The notes beneath the pieces are model-generated. The model saw nothing but the letters and a program-made list of their open reading frames with translations. It had not been told where the DNA came from and did not search any database. The translations under genes were made by a program, and so were the position numbers. A DNA stretch of 64,000 bases from Clostridioides difficile. Lineage in GTDB: Bacteria > Bacillota > Clostridia > Peptostreptococcales > Peptostreptococcaceae. Location of the stretch: NCBI GenBank assembly GCA_024919175.1, contig CP103804.1, positions 1,612,001 through 1,676,000 of the forward strand, given 5' to 3'. This document shows, one piece after another, positions 37,160 to 46,383 of the stretch; position 1 is the stretch's first letter, and every line of letters starts with the position of its first letter.

Positions 37160-38533
37160 ATGGAGTGCTTAACAATAAAGGAGTTAGTACTTGCAACTAA
37201 TGGAAAGTTAATATATGGAGATTATAATGACTGTGTAAGTGATATAGTTATAGATAGCAGGGAAGCAAATGCACAAAATGCATTTGTAGGCATAGTTGGA
37301 GAAAATTTAGATGGGCATACATTTATAAAGTCTGCATATGATAGTGGATGCAAAACTTTTATAAAAAATGAAAGTAATGGAATAAAATTAGAAAGTTCGG
37401 ATATAAATTTAATAGAGGTAAAAGATACAACTTTGGCTCTAGGAAATATTTCCAGATATTATAAAGAAAAATTTGATATTCCATTTATAGGTGTTACAGG
37501 TAGTGTAGGGAAAACAACTACTAGAGATATGGTATATGCAGCTATCTCTGCAAAATTAAATATCTTGAAAAATGAAAAGAACCTAAATAATCATTTTGGG
37601 GTTCCTTTGACTTTGTTTAATCTAAATAAAGAACATGAGTGTGCTGTAATAGAAATGGGAATGTCTGGATTTAATGAAATAAAGTATTTGGTGGACATAG
37701 TAAATCCTAAGATTGCAGTCATATCAAATATAGGATTATCACACATAGAAAACTTAGGTTCACAAGAAGGTATTTTAAAGGCAAAGATGGAGATTGCTTC
37801 AAACTTTGATGATACAAATACTTTGATTGTAAATGGTGATGATAAATTTTTATCTACATTAAAAGAAAAAGAGCACGTATATAAGTTAAAAACATTTGGA
37901 TTTAATAAAGATAATGACATTTATTGTGAAGCTTATACTATGGAAGAAGATAGTTTGACATTTACATGTGTCATAAATGGAAAAAAAGAGGAAATATTTA
38001 TACCTACAATAGGAGAGCATAATATATATAATGCTATGTCAGCTATATTAGTAGGCATGAGTTTAAATATTTCTTTGGATTATATAAAAACAGGTTTAAA
38101 AAACTTTAAAGGGACAAAAATGAGATTAGACATAATAAAAAATGAAAGATTAACAATAATTAATGACTCATATAATGCCAGTCCAGATTCTATGGAAGCA
38201 GCCTTAAAAATACTTGGAAGATATAAAGGTAGAAAAGTAGCAATACTTGGAGATATGCTTGAGATGGGTGAAATTTCAGAGTATGGTCATAGATTAGTTG
38301 GAAAATCATCTATGAATAATACTGATATTATAATAACTATAGGTGAAAATTCAGTGTTTATTGGAGATGAAGCAAAACGATTAGGATTCGACTTATCCAA
38401 TATATATCACTTTAAAAATAAAGACGATGTATTTAATCAATTAGATGAATTAATAAAAACAGGAGACACTATTTTAGTTAAAGGCTCAAGAGGCATGAAA
38501 TTAGAAAAAATAGTTGAATATCTAAATAAATAA
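37160..38533 (+). CDS. murF: UDP-MurNAc-tripeptide:D-Ala-D-Ala ligase
   Basis: A 457-residue Mur ligase that adds D-Ala-D-Ala to complete the pentapeptide precursor. Domain 1 has VIDSREANAQNAFVGI near residue 27; the ATP loop GVTGSVGKTTTRDM near residue 113 has the S-x-G-K-T form usual for MurF; NNHFGVPLTLF and IEMGMSGFNEI follow; NDSYNASPDSME near residue 336 is the MurF-specific motif. TTG 37154 opens the frame but lies next to the AAGGAGGAG site; ATG 37160 is correctly spaced. First gene of the murF-mraY-murD-spoVE-murG run. Confidence 0.95.
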   Translation: MECLTIKELVLATNGKLIYGDYNDCVSDIVIDSREANAQNAFVGIVGENLDGHTFIKSAYDSGCKTFIKNESNGIKLESSDINLIEVKDTTLALGNISRYYKEKFDIPFIGVTGSVGKTTTRDMVYAAISAKLNILKNEKNLNNHFGVPLTLFNLNKEHECAVIEMGMSGFNEIKYLVDIVNPKIAVISNIGLSHIENLGSQEGILKAKMEIASNFDDTNTLIVNGDDKFLSTLKEKEHVYKLKTFGFNKDNDIYCEAYTMEEDSLTFTCVINGKKEEIFIPTIGEHNIYNAMSAILVGMSLNISLDYIKTGLKNFKGTKMRLDIIKNERLTIINDSYNASPDSMEAALKILGRYKGRKVAILGDMLEMGEISEYGHRLVGKSSMNNTDIIITIGENSVFIGDEAKRLGFDLSNIYHFKNKDDVFNQLDELIKTGDTILVKGSRGMKLEKIVEYLNK

Positions 38534-38573
38534 GCTTAAACTAATGAGTTGATTGACAAGGGAGAGGAGTTTT

Positions 38574-39542
38574 ATGATGTTAGGAATAACAGAGCTTACG
38601 TACACCGCATTGATTGCGTTTTTGATAGTAATTATAATAGGACCAATATTTATACCAATGCTTAGGAAATTTAAATTTGGTCAGACAGTTAGAGATGATG
38701 GGCCTCAAACACATCTAGCTAAGAATGGGACACCTACTATGGGTGGAATTATAATGATTGTTGCAATTCTAATAACTGGACTTACAAGAGTAAAAGTTAG
38801 TCATGACATGGCAGTAGGTCTTATATGTATTGCTGGTTTTGGTTTTATTGGTTTTTTAGATGACTTTATAAAAATAAAGCTAAAAAGGTCACTTGGACTA
38901 AAAGCATATCAAAAAATAATCCTTCAAGTTGCATTATCTTTTTATGTTGCTTTTTATCAGTATACGTCGTCATCAAGTGCTTCGCAACTTATGATACCAT
39001 TTACAGATTTTGTAATAAATGTTGGAATACTATATATACCAATAATGATGTTTATAATAGTAGCGATAGTAAATGCTGTAAACTTAACTGATGGTCTAGA
39101 TGGTCTAGCATCAGGAGTAACTTTAATTGTTTCTGTATTTTTTATGTTGTTTGCAAGTTCAGTTGCTGGCAATACAGAAGTTGCAGTTTTAGCAGCAGCA
39201 ACTGTTGGAGCATGTCTAGGCTTTTTAGGTTTTAATTCATATCCAGCTAGAGTGTTTATGGGAGATACAGGTTCAATGGCATTAGGTGGTGCGGTTGTAG
39301 CATTTTCAGTTTTAACTAATTCAGTGCTTATAATACCTATAATTGGAGGAATTTATTTTGCAGAAGCTCTATCAGTTTTAATCCAAGTTGGATATTTTAA
39401 AGCAACTAGAAAGAGATTCTTTAAGATGGCTCCAATACACCATCATTTTGAACAATGTGGTTGGCCAGAAACAAGAGTTGTATTTGTTTTTTGGATTATT
39501 ACAGTTGTTTTAGCTTGGATAAGTATAATAGCAGTATTTTAG
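38574..39542 (+). CDS. mraY: phospho-MurNAc-pentapeptide transferase
   Basis: A 322-residue polytopic membrane enzyme that makes lipid I from UDP-MurNAc-pentapeptide and undecaprenyl phosphate. About ten hydrophobic segments; conserved GTPTMGGIIM near residue 44, FLDDFIKI near residue 95 with the catalytic Asp pair, NAVNLTDGLDGLASG near residue 165 and the C-terminal MAPIHHHFE near residue 284. The frame is open from TTG 38553, but GGAGAGGAG (38561-38569) places the start at ATG 38574 or 38577. Confidence 0.96.
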   Translation: MMLGITELTYTALIAFLIVIIIGPIFIPMLRKFKFGQTVRDDGPQTHLAKNGTPTMGGIIMIVAILITGLTRVKVSHDMAVGLICIAGFGFIGFLDDFIKIKLKRSLGLKAYQKIILQVALSFYVAFYQYTSSSSASQLMIPFTDFVINVGILYIPIMMFIIVAIVNAVNLTDGLDGLASGVTLIVSVFFMLFASSVAGNTEVAVLAAATVGACLGFLGFNSYPARVFMGDTGSMALGGAVVAFSVLTNSVLIIPIIGGIYFAEALSVLIQVGYFKATRKRFFKMAPIHHHFEQCGWPETRVVFVFWIITVVLAWISIIAVF

Positions 39543-39560
39543 GCCTAGGGGGAATAAAAA

Positions 39561-40916
39561 ATGGACTTAAGTGGAAAAAAAGTTTTATTAGTAGGGCTTG
39601 CGAAAACTGGTATATCTACAATTAAACATTTAGATAAATTAGGAGCAAGTATAATTGTAAATGATATTAAAGATGAGAATAAATTAAAAAACATACTTGA
39701 TGAATTAAAATCTATAAATGACATAGAATACATATTAGGATGCCATCCAGAGGATGTAGATGATGTGGATATGGTTGTAGTATCTCCAGGGGTACCATTA
39801 GACCTACCATTTATTTTGAAACTAAAAAATTCAGGTAAGTATATAATTGGTGAGGTAGAATTAGCCTTTAAATTGTCAAATAATCCAACTTTTATAGGGA
39901 TTACAGGTACAAATGGTAAAACAACTACAACTAGCTTAGTAGGAGAAATTTTTTCAAGTGCAAAAAAAGATACATATGTAGTTGGTAATATAGGAAATCC
40001 TGTAATAGATACCATAGAAACTTCAAATGAAGAATCTATACTTGTAACTGAATTGAGTAGTTTCCAACTTGAAAGTGTGGATGAATTTAGACCTAAAGTA
40101 AGTGCAATATTAAACATTACAGAAGATCATTTAAATAGACATCATACTATGGAAAAGTACATAGAAGCTAAATCAAAAATATTTATGAATCAAAATGCTG
40201 AAGATTTTTGTGTATTAAATTATGATGATGAAATAGTGAGAGGCTTAGCTGATAAATGTAAGGCCAAAGTAATTTACTTTTCAAGAACTCAAAGAGTAAA
40301 TGGAGGAGTATATTTAGAAAATAATGACATAATAATAGATATAGAGGATAAGATTAAGTTTCTAAATAAAGATGATGTAAGTTTGCCTGGAGGCCATAAT
40401 TTAGAAAATTGTATGGCAGCAATAGCAATCGCATATGTTTGTAAAGTAGATTTAGAAGTAATAAAAGATGTATTGATGACATTTAAAGGTGTTGAACACA
40501 GACAAGAGTTTGTAAGAAACTTAGATAATGTAATATATATAAATGATTCAAAGGGAACTAATCCAGATTCTACTATAAAAGCTGTACAGTCTTATAATAG
40601 ACCGATAGTGCTTATAGCAGGAGGAATGGATAAGGGAAGTAACTTTGATGAACTTCTTGAAATTGCAAAATCATATGTTAAATCATTAATCTTATTGGGA
40701 GAAACTGCACCAAAAATAGAAAGTTGTGCTAAAAATAAAGGATTTAATGACATACATATAGTAAAAGATATGGAGGAAGCAGTTAAGACTTCTCATGAGA
40801 TTTCAAAAAATGGAGATATAGTGCTTCTTTCGCCAGCTTGTGCAAGTTGGGATATGTATGAAAGTTTTGAAGTAAGAGGAAAAGACTTCAAAGATAATGT
40901 AAACAATTTAAAATAA
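39561..40916 (+). CDS. murD: UDP-MurNAc-L-alanine:D-glutamate ligase
   Basis: A 451-residue Mur ligase of typical length. The N-terminal Rossmann-like domain starts GKKVLLVGLAKTGIST, VVSPGVPLDLP follows near residue 73, the ATP loop GITGTNGKTTTTSL is near residue 113, ITEDHLNRHHTMEKYIEAK near residue 187, and NDSKGTNPDSTIKA near residue 329, with LLSPACASWDMYESFEVRG near residue 416 being the MurD end signature. It follows mraY by 18 nt; GGGGGAATAAAAA before the ATG. Confidence 0.97.
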   Translation: MDLSGKKVLLVGLAKTGISTIKHLDKLGASIIVNDIKDENKLKNILDELKSINDIEYILGCHPEDVDDVDMVVVSPGVPLDLPFILKLKNSGKYIIGEVELAFKLSNNPTFIGITGTNGKTTTTSLVGEIFSSAKKDTYVVGNIGNPVIDTIETSNEESILVTELSSFQLESVDEFRPKVSAILNITEDHLNRHHTMEKYIEAKSKIFMNQNAEDFCVLNYDDEIVRGLADKCKAKVIYFSRTQRVNGGVYLENNDIIIDIEDKIKFLNKDDVSLPGGHNLENCMAAIAIAYVCKVDLEVIKDVLMTFKGVEHRQEFVRNLDNVIYINDSKGTNPDSTIKAVQSYNRPIVLIAGGMDKGSNFDELLEIAKSYVKSLILLGETAPKIESCAKNKGFNDIHIVKDMEEAVKTSHEISKNGDIVLLSPACASWDMYESFEVRGKDFKDNVNNLK

Positions 40917-40967
40917 TCTCTTACCTCTAAACTTACTTAGATGGAAGAATGGAGGTAGATTAGTTGG

Positions 40968-42098
40968 ATGCCTAAAGAAAATTTGAAAAAACAAATTGAC
41001 ATAAGGATGAAGACTGAATTTGATGGAGTAGTATTTTATACTACTATGCTTTTAGTATTTGTAGGAATAGTTATGGTGTTTAGTGCAAGTTTTATACAGT
41101 CTTCATTTAAACACAATGATGCATACTATTTTCTAAAGAAAAATGTAATATATGCTATACTGGGATTTATAGTTATGATTATTACATCTAGAATAGACTA
41201 TAATTTTTGGAAGAAAAATGCTACAGCAATTGGAGCTATAGCAGTAGTATTATTATTGTTGGTTTTAACTCCTTTGGGAATAGAAGCAAACGGAGCAAAA
41301 AGATGGTTAGGGATAGGTGCTTTAACATTTCAGCCCGCAGAAATTGCAAAGTTTGCTACAATAATATTAACTGCAAAATTGATTGAGAAAAATTATGATA
41401 AAATAAAATCTTTGACAAAAGGTATTGTACCACTTCTCGTAGTTCCAGGAATATTTTTTGCGTTGATAATACTTCAACCAAATTTGTCAACAGCAGGTAC
41501 TGTAATTCTAGTTACATTTGTAATGATATTTGTTGCTGGAATGGATATGAAAATTGTATTTGCTATGATAGGAAGTGGGGCTGCTTTATTTGCTGCATTA
41601 GTAATTGCTGAACCGTATAGACTTAGTCGTGTTACATCTTTTTTAGACCCGTTTCAAGACCCACTTGGTAAGGGGTATCAGGTAATACAAGGTTTATATG
41701 CATTAGGTTCAGGAGGACTGTTTGGTTTAGGCTTAGGAAAGAGTAAGCAAAAGTATTTTTATATACCAGAGCCACAAAATGACTTTATATTTGCTATAAT
41801 AGGAGAAGAGTTAGGATTAATTGGTTGTATAATAGTTATAATGCTATTTATAGCCTTGGTCTACAGATGTGTAAGAATAGCATTGAAGACTTCTAATGTA
41901 TTTGCTTGTATGGTTGTCATAGGTATAGGGGCACAAATTGGAATACAAGCAGCTTTAAATATAGCAGTTGCAACATCATCAATGCCGGCTACAGGTGTAG
42001 CACTACCATTTATAAGTTATGGAGGTACCTCGCTCACCATCTTTATGGGGGCTGTAGGTATAGTGTTGAACATCTCAAAGCATGTCAAAATTAATTAA
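40968..42098 (+). CDS. spoVE: SEDS-family glycosyltransferase SpoVE
   Basis: A 376-residue protein with about ten transmembrane segments of the FtsW/RodA/SpoVE (SEDS) group, the peptidoglycan polymerases that pair with class B PBPs. GIVMVFSASFIQS near residue 33, NGAKRWLGIGALTFQPAE near residue 100, and the C-terminal SMPATGVALPFISYGGTS near residue 345 are conserved SEDS motifs. No second ftsW is in the cluster. Placed between murD and murG and in one operon with spoVD, it is best named SpoVE; FtsW cannot be excluded by sequence alone. Confidence 0.9.
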   Translation: MPKENLKKQIDIRMKTEFDGVVFYTTMLLVFVGIVMVFSASFIQSSFKHNDAYYFLKKNVIYAILGFIVMIITSRIDYNFWKKNATAIGAIAVVLLLLVLTPLGIEANGAKRWLGIGALTFQPAEIAKFATIILTAKLIEKNYDKIKSLTKGIVPLLVVPGIFFALIILQPNLSTAGTVILVTFVMIFVAGMDMKIVFAMIGSGAALFAALVIAEPYRLSRVTSFLDPFQDPLGKGYQVIQGLYALGSGGLFGLGLGKSKQKYFYIPEPQNDFIFAIIGEELGLIGCIIVIMLFIALVYRCVRIALKTSNVFACMVVIGIGAQIGIQAALNIAVATSSMPATGVALPFISYGGTSLTIFMGAVGIVLNISKHVKIN

Positions 42099-42115
42099 CA
42101 GGAGATGATGATTTG

Positions 42116-43333
42116 ATGAAAGTTTTATTATCAGGCGGTGGAACTGGAGGACACGTATATCCAGCTATAGCTATTGCTAACAAAATAAGAGATGAACATC
42201 CAGATGCCGAGATAATGTTTGTTGGGACGGAAAAAGGAATAGAATCAGAAATAGTTCCTAAGTATGGATTTGAATTAAAAACTGTAACAGTACAAGGATT
42301 TAAGAGAAAAATAGACTTTGATAATGTAAAAAGAGTTTTTAAGCTTTTTAAAGGTTTGGAGCAATCAAGAAAAATTGTTAAAAAATTCAAACCAGATGTA
42401 GTCATAGGAACTGGAGGATATGTTAGTGGACCTGTTTTATTTAATGCGTCTATGGGGAAAATACCAGCTATAATACATGAGCAAAATTCTTTTCCTGGAG
42501 TAACTAATAAGATTTTATCTAAAACAGTTACAAAGGTACTTACAAGTTTTGAAGATTCACATAAAAGATTTCCTGAGGCAGCTGAAGAAAAATTAGTTTT
42601 TACGGGAAATCCAGTTAGAAAAGAAATTTTGTTATCAAGAAAAAATATTGCAAGAAAAAATTTAGGAATAAGTGAAGAGAAAAAAATGGTGCTTTGCTAT
42701 GGTGGTAGTGGAGGTTCAAGAAAAATAAATGATGCAATGAGACTTGTCATAAAAAATATGGTCAATGAAGATATAGCTTTTATATTTGCAACAGGAAAAA
42801 GCTATTATGAAGAATTTATGGAAAGTATCAGCAATATAAGTCTTAAACCATACCAAAAAGTAGTACCTTATTTAGAAGATATGGCAAATGCACTTGCAGC
42901 AAGTGATTTAGTTATAGGTAGTGCAGGAGCAATTTCATTAGCTGAAATAACAGCTCTTGGCAAACCTTCTATAATAATACCTAAAGCATATACTGCTGAA
43001 AATCATCAAGAGTATAATGCTAAGAGTATAGAGAAGCAAGGTGCAGGGATTGCGATTCTAGAAAAAAACTTAACTCCAGAAAGCCTAAATACAGCTGTAT
43101 TTAAACTTTTAGGAGATAGAGAGCTTCTAGTTGACATGGCAAATGCAAGTAAAAATGTAGGTAGACCTGAGGCGATAGACCTTATATATGATGAGATAAT
43201 AAAGGTATACAACTCAACACAAAAATCAACAGCTAAAAAACCAAAAAAAGAAAAGGTTGTTGAGGAAGTAAAGAAAGAAGCAGCTCCAAGTATAGAAGGT
43301 CAGGCTAAAGTAATAGGAATAAAGAAAAGATAA
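42116..43333 (+). CDS. murG: lipid II synthase, N-acetylglucosaminyltransferase MurG
   Basis: A 405-residue GT28 enzyme that adds GlcNAc to lipid I at the inner membrane face. The N-terminus MKVLLSGGGTGGHVYPAI holds the G-loop; GTGGYVSGPV near residue 100, EQNSFPGVTNK near residue 126, CYGGSGGSRKIND and GSAGAISLAEITALGKPSI near residue 268 form the UDP-GlcNAc site. The catalytic core ends at ~360; about 40 further residues form a Lys/Glu-rich tail (KKPKKEKVVEEVKKE) not usual for MurG. ATG 42116 gives the canonical N-terminus; TTG 42113 is also possible. A terminator follows. Confidence 0.95.
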   Translation: MKVLLSGGGTGGHVYPAIAIANKIRDEHPDAEIMFVGTEKGIESEIVPKYGFELKTVTVQGFKRKIDFDNVKRVFKLFKGLEQSRKIVKKFKPDVVIGTGGYVSGPVLFNASMGKIPAIIHEQNSFPGVTNKILSKTVTKVLTSFEDSHKRFPEAAEEKLVFTGNPVRKEILLSRKNIARKNLGISEEKKMVLCYGGSGGSRKINDAMRLVIKNMVNEDIAFIFATGKSYYEEFMESISNISLKPYQKVVPYLEDMANALAASDLVIGSAGAISLAEITALGKPSIIIPKAYTAENHQEYNAKSIEKQGAGIAILEKNLTPESLNTAVFKLLGDRELLVDMANASKNVGRPEAIDLIYDEIIKVYNSTQKSTAKKPKKEKVVEEVKKEAAPSIEGQAKVIGIKKR

Positions 43334-43343
43334 ATGAATGATT

Positions 43344-43400
43344 ACCCCTAATTTATAATATATTAGATTTTCTAAATTATTCTAAATTAGGGGTTTATTT
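43344..43400 (+). terminator. terminator after murG
   Basis: ACCCCTAATTTA pairs with TAAATTAGGGGT, followed by TTATTTG. It divides the murein-synthesis genes from divIB, which lies about 200 nt on. Confidence 0.8.
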
Positions 43401-43596
43401 GTGTGTACATAAGTTTTAAGTTATAAAATACATATAGTATTTTGTATTTATTTTGATGAAATATCAATTTAATCCCCTTTTTTAATGTTTTATTAGGTTG
43501 TTTTGTAAGAAAATGAGAAAATTTGACTTTAAATATTATGTTTTTTTTGTAGGGAATATAAACTCGAAAGGTGTATTTATTAACCAAAGGGGTTGA

Positions 43597-44343
43597 TTGT
43601 ATTTGAAGAGGAGAAAGAAGCTAAATACGAATAATGTTATGATAGTTTTAGTTTTTATACTTATGCTATCTTTTGGGATATGTATTATTGTGGGGAGTGA
43701 TTTATTTGATGTAAAGAAGATAGATGTAATTGGGAATAAAAGAGTCACCAAATCAAATATAATGAAGGAGTTAAATGTAAGTTTACATGAAAATATATTT
43801 GCATACAATTTTAAAGAAATGAAAAGTAAGCTTATAGAAAATCCATATATAGAAAGTGTAGAAATAAAAAGGAAGCTTCCAAATAAGATAACTATAAGCT
43901 TAAAAGAAAAAGAAATCTTTGCAGCATTAAAGGACGAAGATAACTATTGTTATATAGATAAAAAAGGGAACTTACTAGAGGAACTAAAAGATACTAATGA
44001 AAGTAAAAATGACTTGATAGTGGAAGTAGATTATAGTATTGATGATACAAAATCAATAAAATTTAAAAATTATAAAACTAAAGAGAATGTATTTAAGACT
44101 TTAAATCATTTAAAAGAAGAAGGTATTTATAGAAAAATAAATTATGTAAACTTTAAAAAAGAAGGGAATATAGATATGCTTACAAGAAGCAATATAAAAA
44201 TCTTACTTTCTAATGATGATAACTTAGATTATAATATATCTAGGGTAAATAAAATTTTGATTGACCTACAAAATAAAAATACAGATGGTGGGACTATAAA
44301 TCTAAATTATGGAAAGCTAGCTGTATATAGTCCAGAAGGATAG
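43597..44343 (+). CDS. divIB: DivIB/FtsQ-type division protein
   Basis: A 248-residue single-pass membrane protein: basic N-terminus (LKRRKKLN), one transmembrane segment (~15-35), then a POTRA domain beginning DVKKIDVIGNKRVTKSNIMKE (~39-60) and continuing with NPYIESVEIKRKLPNKITISLKEKE (~86-112), the FtsQ/DivIB signature. The C-terminal beta domain is less conserved. It would assemble with FtsL and the transpeptidase at the septum. Two TTG codons, 43597 and 43603, could start it, with 4 and 10 nt to AAAGGGG; no ATG is near. Confidence 0.9.
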   Translation: MYLKRRKKLNTNNVMIVLVFILMLSFGICIIVGSDLFDVKKIDVIGNKRVTKSNIMKELNVSLHENIFAYNFKEMKSKLIENPYIESVEIKRKLPNKITISLKEKEIFAALKDEDNYCYIDKKGNLLEELKDTNESKNDLIVEVDYSIDDTKSIKFKNYKTKENVFKTLNHLKEEGIYRKINYVNFKKEGNIDMLTRSNIKILLSNDDNLDYNISRVNKILIDLQNKNTDGGTINLNYGKLAVYSPEG

Positions 44344-44365
44344 ACAATTGTAAGGAAGTGATATT

Positions 44366-45064
44366 TTGAAAAAAAGGTTTATAAATAAGAGTATAATCAT
44401 AGGAAGTATTGTATTGGGAGTTCTTGTTAGTTTACAACTAAAAATTATTAATATAGAAAATAGAGGAATGACGACTTTTAAGAGAGGAGAGCAACTTACA
44501 GAAGAACTTAAATCTCTAAAAAAAGAAAAAGAAAACTTGCAATCAGAAATTAATAGTGTAAAAAAAGATATAGAGACTTATAGAGGTAAAAGTGAAAAAG
44601 GAGAGCAAGATATACTTAAATCAGAAATAGAAAAATATGAAACCTTAGCTGGATATACAGATGTAGAAGGAAAAGGTATTGAAGTTGAAATAAATTCTAC
44701 AAAGACCTTAGGAAGCTTTGATAAAAATGACAGTATACTATATAATTATGATTTGTTACTGTCAATGATAAATAAATTAAATTCAGCACAAGCAAGTGCT
44801 ATATCTATAAACAATCAAAGAGTAGTTTCAAATACATATATGTATTTGAAAGAAGATAAACTTTATATGAATGACACTGTTATAAAGGAGCCAATTACAA
44901 TAAAGGCAATTGGTGATTCTGATACATTAGCTTCTGCGCTCAATATAAAGTATGGTATTGTCTGGGAAATAGAAACGTACTATAATGCAAAGGTAAAAGT
45001 GACTAAAGAAGATAGTGTAAAAATAAATGGACATGGTGATACAGATAAAGTAGAGAGGAAATAA
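44366..45064 (+). CDS. DUF881 family protein, copy 1 (YlxW/YlxX-like)
   Basis: A 232-residue protein. One N-terminal transmembrane segment (~8-26), a coiled coil (~40-90, LTEELKSLKKEKENLQSEI) and a DUF881 domain with SMINKLNSAQASAISINNQRVV near residue 130 and the C-terminal IKAIGDSDTLASALN. Such proteins lie next to division genes in many Firmicutes (B. subtilis YlxW, YlxX); function is not established. TTG start after AAGGAAGTGAT. Five bases before the second DUF881 gene. Confidence 0.85.
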   Translation: MKKRFINKSIIIGSIVLGVLVSLQLKIINIENRGMTTFKRGEQLTEELKSLKKEKENLQSEINSVKKDIETYRGKSEKGEQDILKSEIEKYETLAGYTDVEGKGIEVEINSTKTLGSFDKNDSILYNYDLLLSMINKLNSAQASAISINNQRVVSNTYMYLKEDKLYMNDTVIKEPITIKAIGDSDTLASALNIKYGIVWEIETYYNAKVKVTKEDSVKINGHGDTDKVERK

Positions 45065-45068
45065 TGGT

Positions 45069-45743
45069 ATGAAAAAGAAAATGATTATATTAGGAGCATT
45101 CATATTAGGCATTTTCATATCAACTTATATAAAATCACTGAACCCAAATAAAGTGTACATAACATTGACTCAGACTAAAAATATTGAAAGTGAGATAGAA
45201 AATACAAATAAGGAAATAAAAAATCTAAAAGAAGCTCTTAAAAGTAACAAAAAAACCTTAGATGAATATAAGCAAGCAAAAAATAATGGAAATGAATCGA
45301 TTCAAACATTAATGGAAAAAGAACTTGAAGAAGTTAAAGAGTTAAGTGGATATTCAACTGTTATGGGTCCAGGAATAACTATTACTATGAAGGATAGTGA
45401 AAGAGAATTAGAAGATGGGCAGAATCCAAACGACCTTATTATACATGATATTGATATTCTAAGAGTTTTAAATGACTTGAAAAAAGCAGGTGCAAAAGCA
45501 ATATCTATAAATGGAGAAAGAGTATTGTCAACAAGTAAGATAAAATGTTCAGGAGCAACTATTACAGTAAACGATACTACATATGGACAACCATTTATAA
45601 TAAAAGCTATAGGAAATATAGACTTATTGAGTGCAGCTATAAATTCTCCAGAATCATATGCTAAATCTCTAAAGGATATATATGGAATTAATATAAAAAT
45701 AGAGGAAAATAATGGAAATAAAGTGGATTTATTTGCAAAATAA
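45069..45743 (+). CDS. DUF881 family protein, copy 2
   Basis: A 224-residue paralogue of the preceding gene with the same layout: transmembrane segment (~5-20), coiled coil (~35-80) and DUF881 domain with VLNDLKKAGAKAISINGERVL near residue 140 and FIIKAIGNIDLLSAAIN near residue 177. ATG start follows AGAGAGGAAATAATGGT. The two copies probably work together, as tandem DUF881 genes are common beside sbp and ftsZ/ftsA. Role unknown, but septum- or wall-linked by context. Confidence 0.87.
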   Translation: MKKKMIILGAFILGIFISTYIKSLNPNKVYITLTQTKNIESEIENTNKEIKNLKEALKSNKKTLDEYKQAKNNGNESIQTLMEKELEEVKELSGYSTVMGPGITITMKDSERELEDGQNPNDLIIHDIDILRVLNDLKKAGAKAISINGERVLSTSKIKCSGATITVNDTTYGQPFIIKAIGNIDLLSAAINSPESYAKSLKDIYGINIKIEENNGNKVDLFAK

Positions 45744-45841
45744 AACGAAAAATACAAAAAAATAAAGAAAAAATAAAAAAAATTAATAAAAAGGATTGTA
45801 ATATAGTTGTGTTTCAAAGTAAAATAAAGAGGTGAGGATTT

Positions 45842-46195
45842 ATGATATGGGTGTTAGGAGGATTGGCATTTGGTGTAGTAGTAGGTTACTACATTCCATT
45901 TACATATTCTATGGATTATTCGATATATATGTCAGTAGCTATTCTTGCAATAATGGATTCTATATTTGGAGCAATAAAATCCAGTTTTGAAGATAACTAT
46001 GATAATGTAATTTTTGTTACTGGTTTCATAGGGAATGCTATCTTGGCTATATTATTGACTTATATAGGTGAGAAGTTAGGAATTTCACTTTACTATGTGG
46101 CAGTATTAGTTTTTGGTATGAGACTATTTAATAATTTATCTATAATTAGACGTTATATCATTTCCAATATTATGAATAAAAAACATAAAAATTAA
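45842..46195 (+). CDS. sbp: small basic membrane protein Sbp (DUF1290)
   Basis: A 117-residue protein with three or four hydrophobic segments that almost fill it. The N-terminus (GLAFGVVVGYYIPFTYSMDY) and SIFGAIKSSFEDNYDN near residue 42, with GFIGNAILAILLTYIGEKLG, match the small basic protein family of Firmicutes, encoded before ftsA/ftsZ in Bacillus. Function unknown. ATG after AAGAGGTGAGG. The ftsZ gene follows after 190 nt and has its own promoters. Confidence 0.9.
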   Translation: MIWVLGGLAFGVVVGYYIPFTYSMDYSIYMSVAILAIMDSIFGAIKSSFEDNYDNVIFVTGFIGNAILAILLTYIGEKLGISLYYVAVLVFGMRLFNNLSIIRRYIISNIMNKKHKN

Positions 46196-46267
46196 AGAGC
46201 TTTGATATATACATAAAATATTTTATACTTAAAGAGTAATATTTGACAATATAAGTAAGAAAATTAA

Positions 46268-46294
46268 AAAGGAAAATTTACGTTTTTGTGGAAT
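46268..46294 (+). promoter_or_regulatory. sigma-H-type promoter of ftsZ
   Basis: AAAGGAAAA (46268-46276), 11-nt spacer, GTGGAAT (46288-46294). This matches the sigma-H pattern RnAGGAwww-N11-12-RnnGAAT exactly. In Bacillus subtilis ftsAZ also has a sigma-H promoter used at the onset of sporulation. Confidence 0.6.
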
Positions 46295-46308
46295 ATGTTA
46301 CTTAAAGG

Positions 46309-46339
46309 TTAACAAAATAAAAGAAGAAAATGATATAAT
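46309..46339 (+). promoter_or_regulatory. possible sigma-A promoter of ftsZ
   Basis: TATAAT at 46334-46339 with a TTAACA at 46309-46314; the 19-nt spacer is long, so the -35 assignment is weak. Confidence 0.35.
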
Positions 46340-46383
46340 TAATACATACGATAACTTTGAATCATGAGATAAGGGGGTTTATG

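Noticed and set aside
39545..40117. 190-codon minus-strand frame inside murD
   Set aside because: It lies fully opposite a well-supported Mur ligase, has low-complexity Ser/Phe content and no start site.
40964..40968. TTG 40964 as spoVE start
   Set aside because: It is out of frame with the SEDS protein; ATG 40968 is used.
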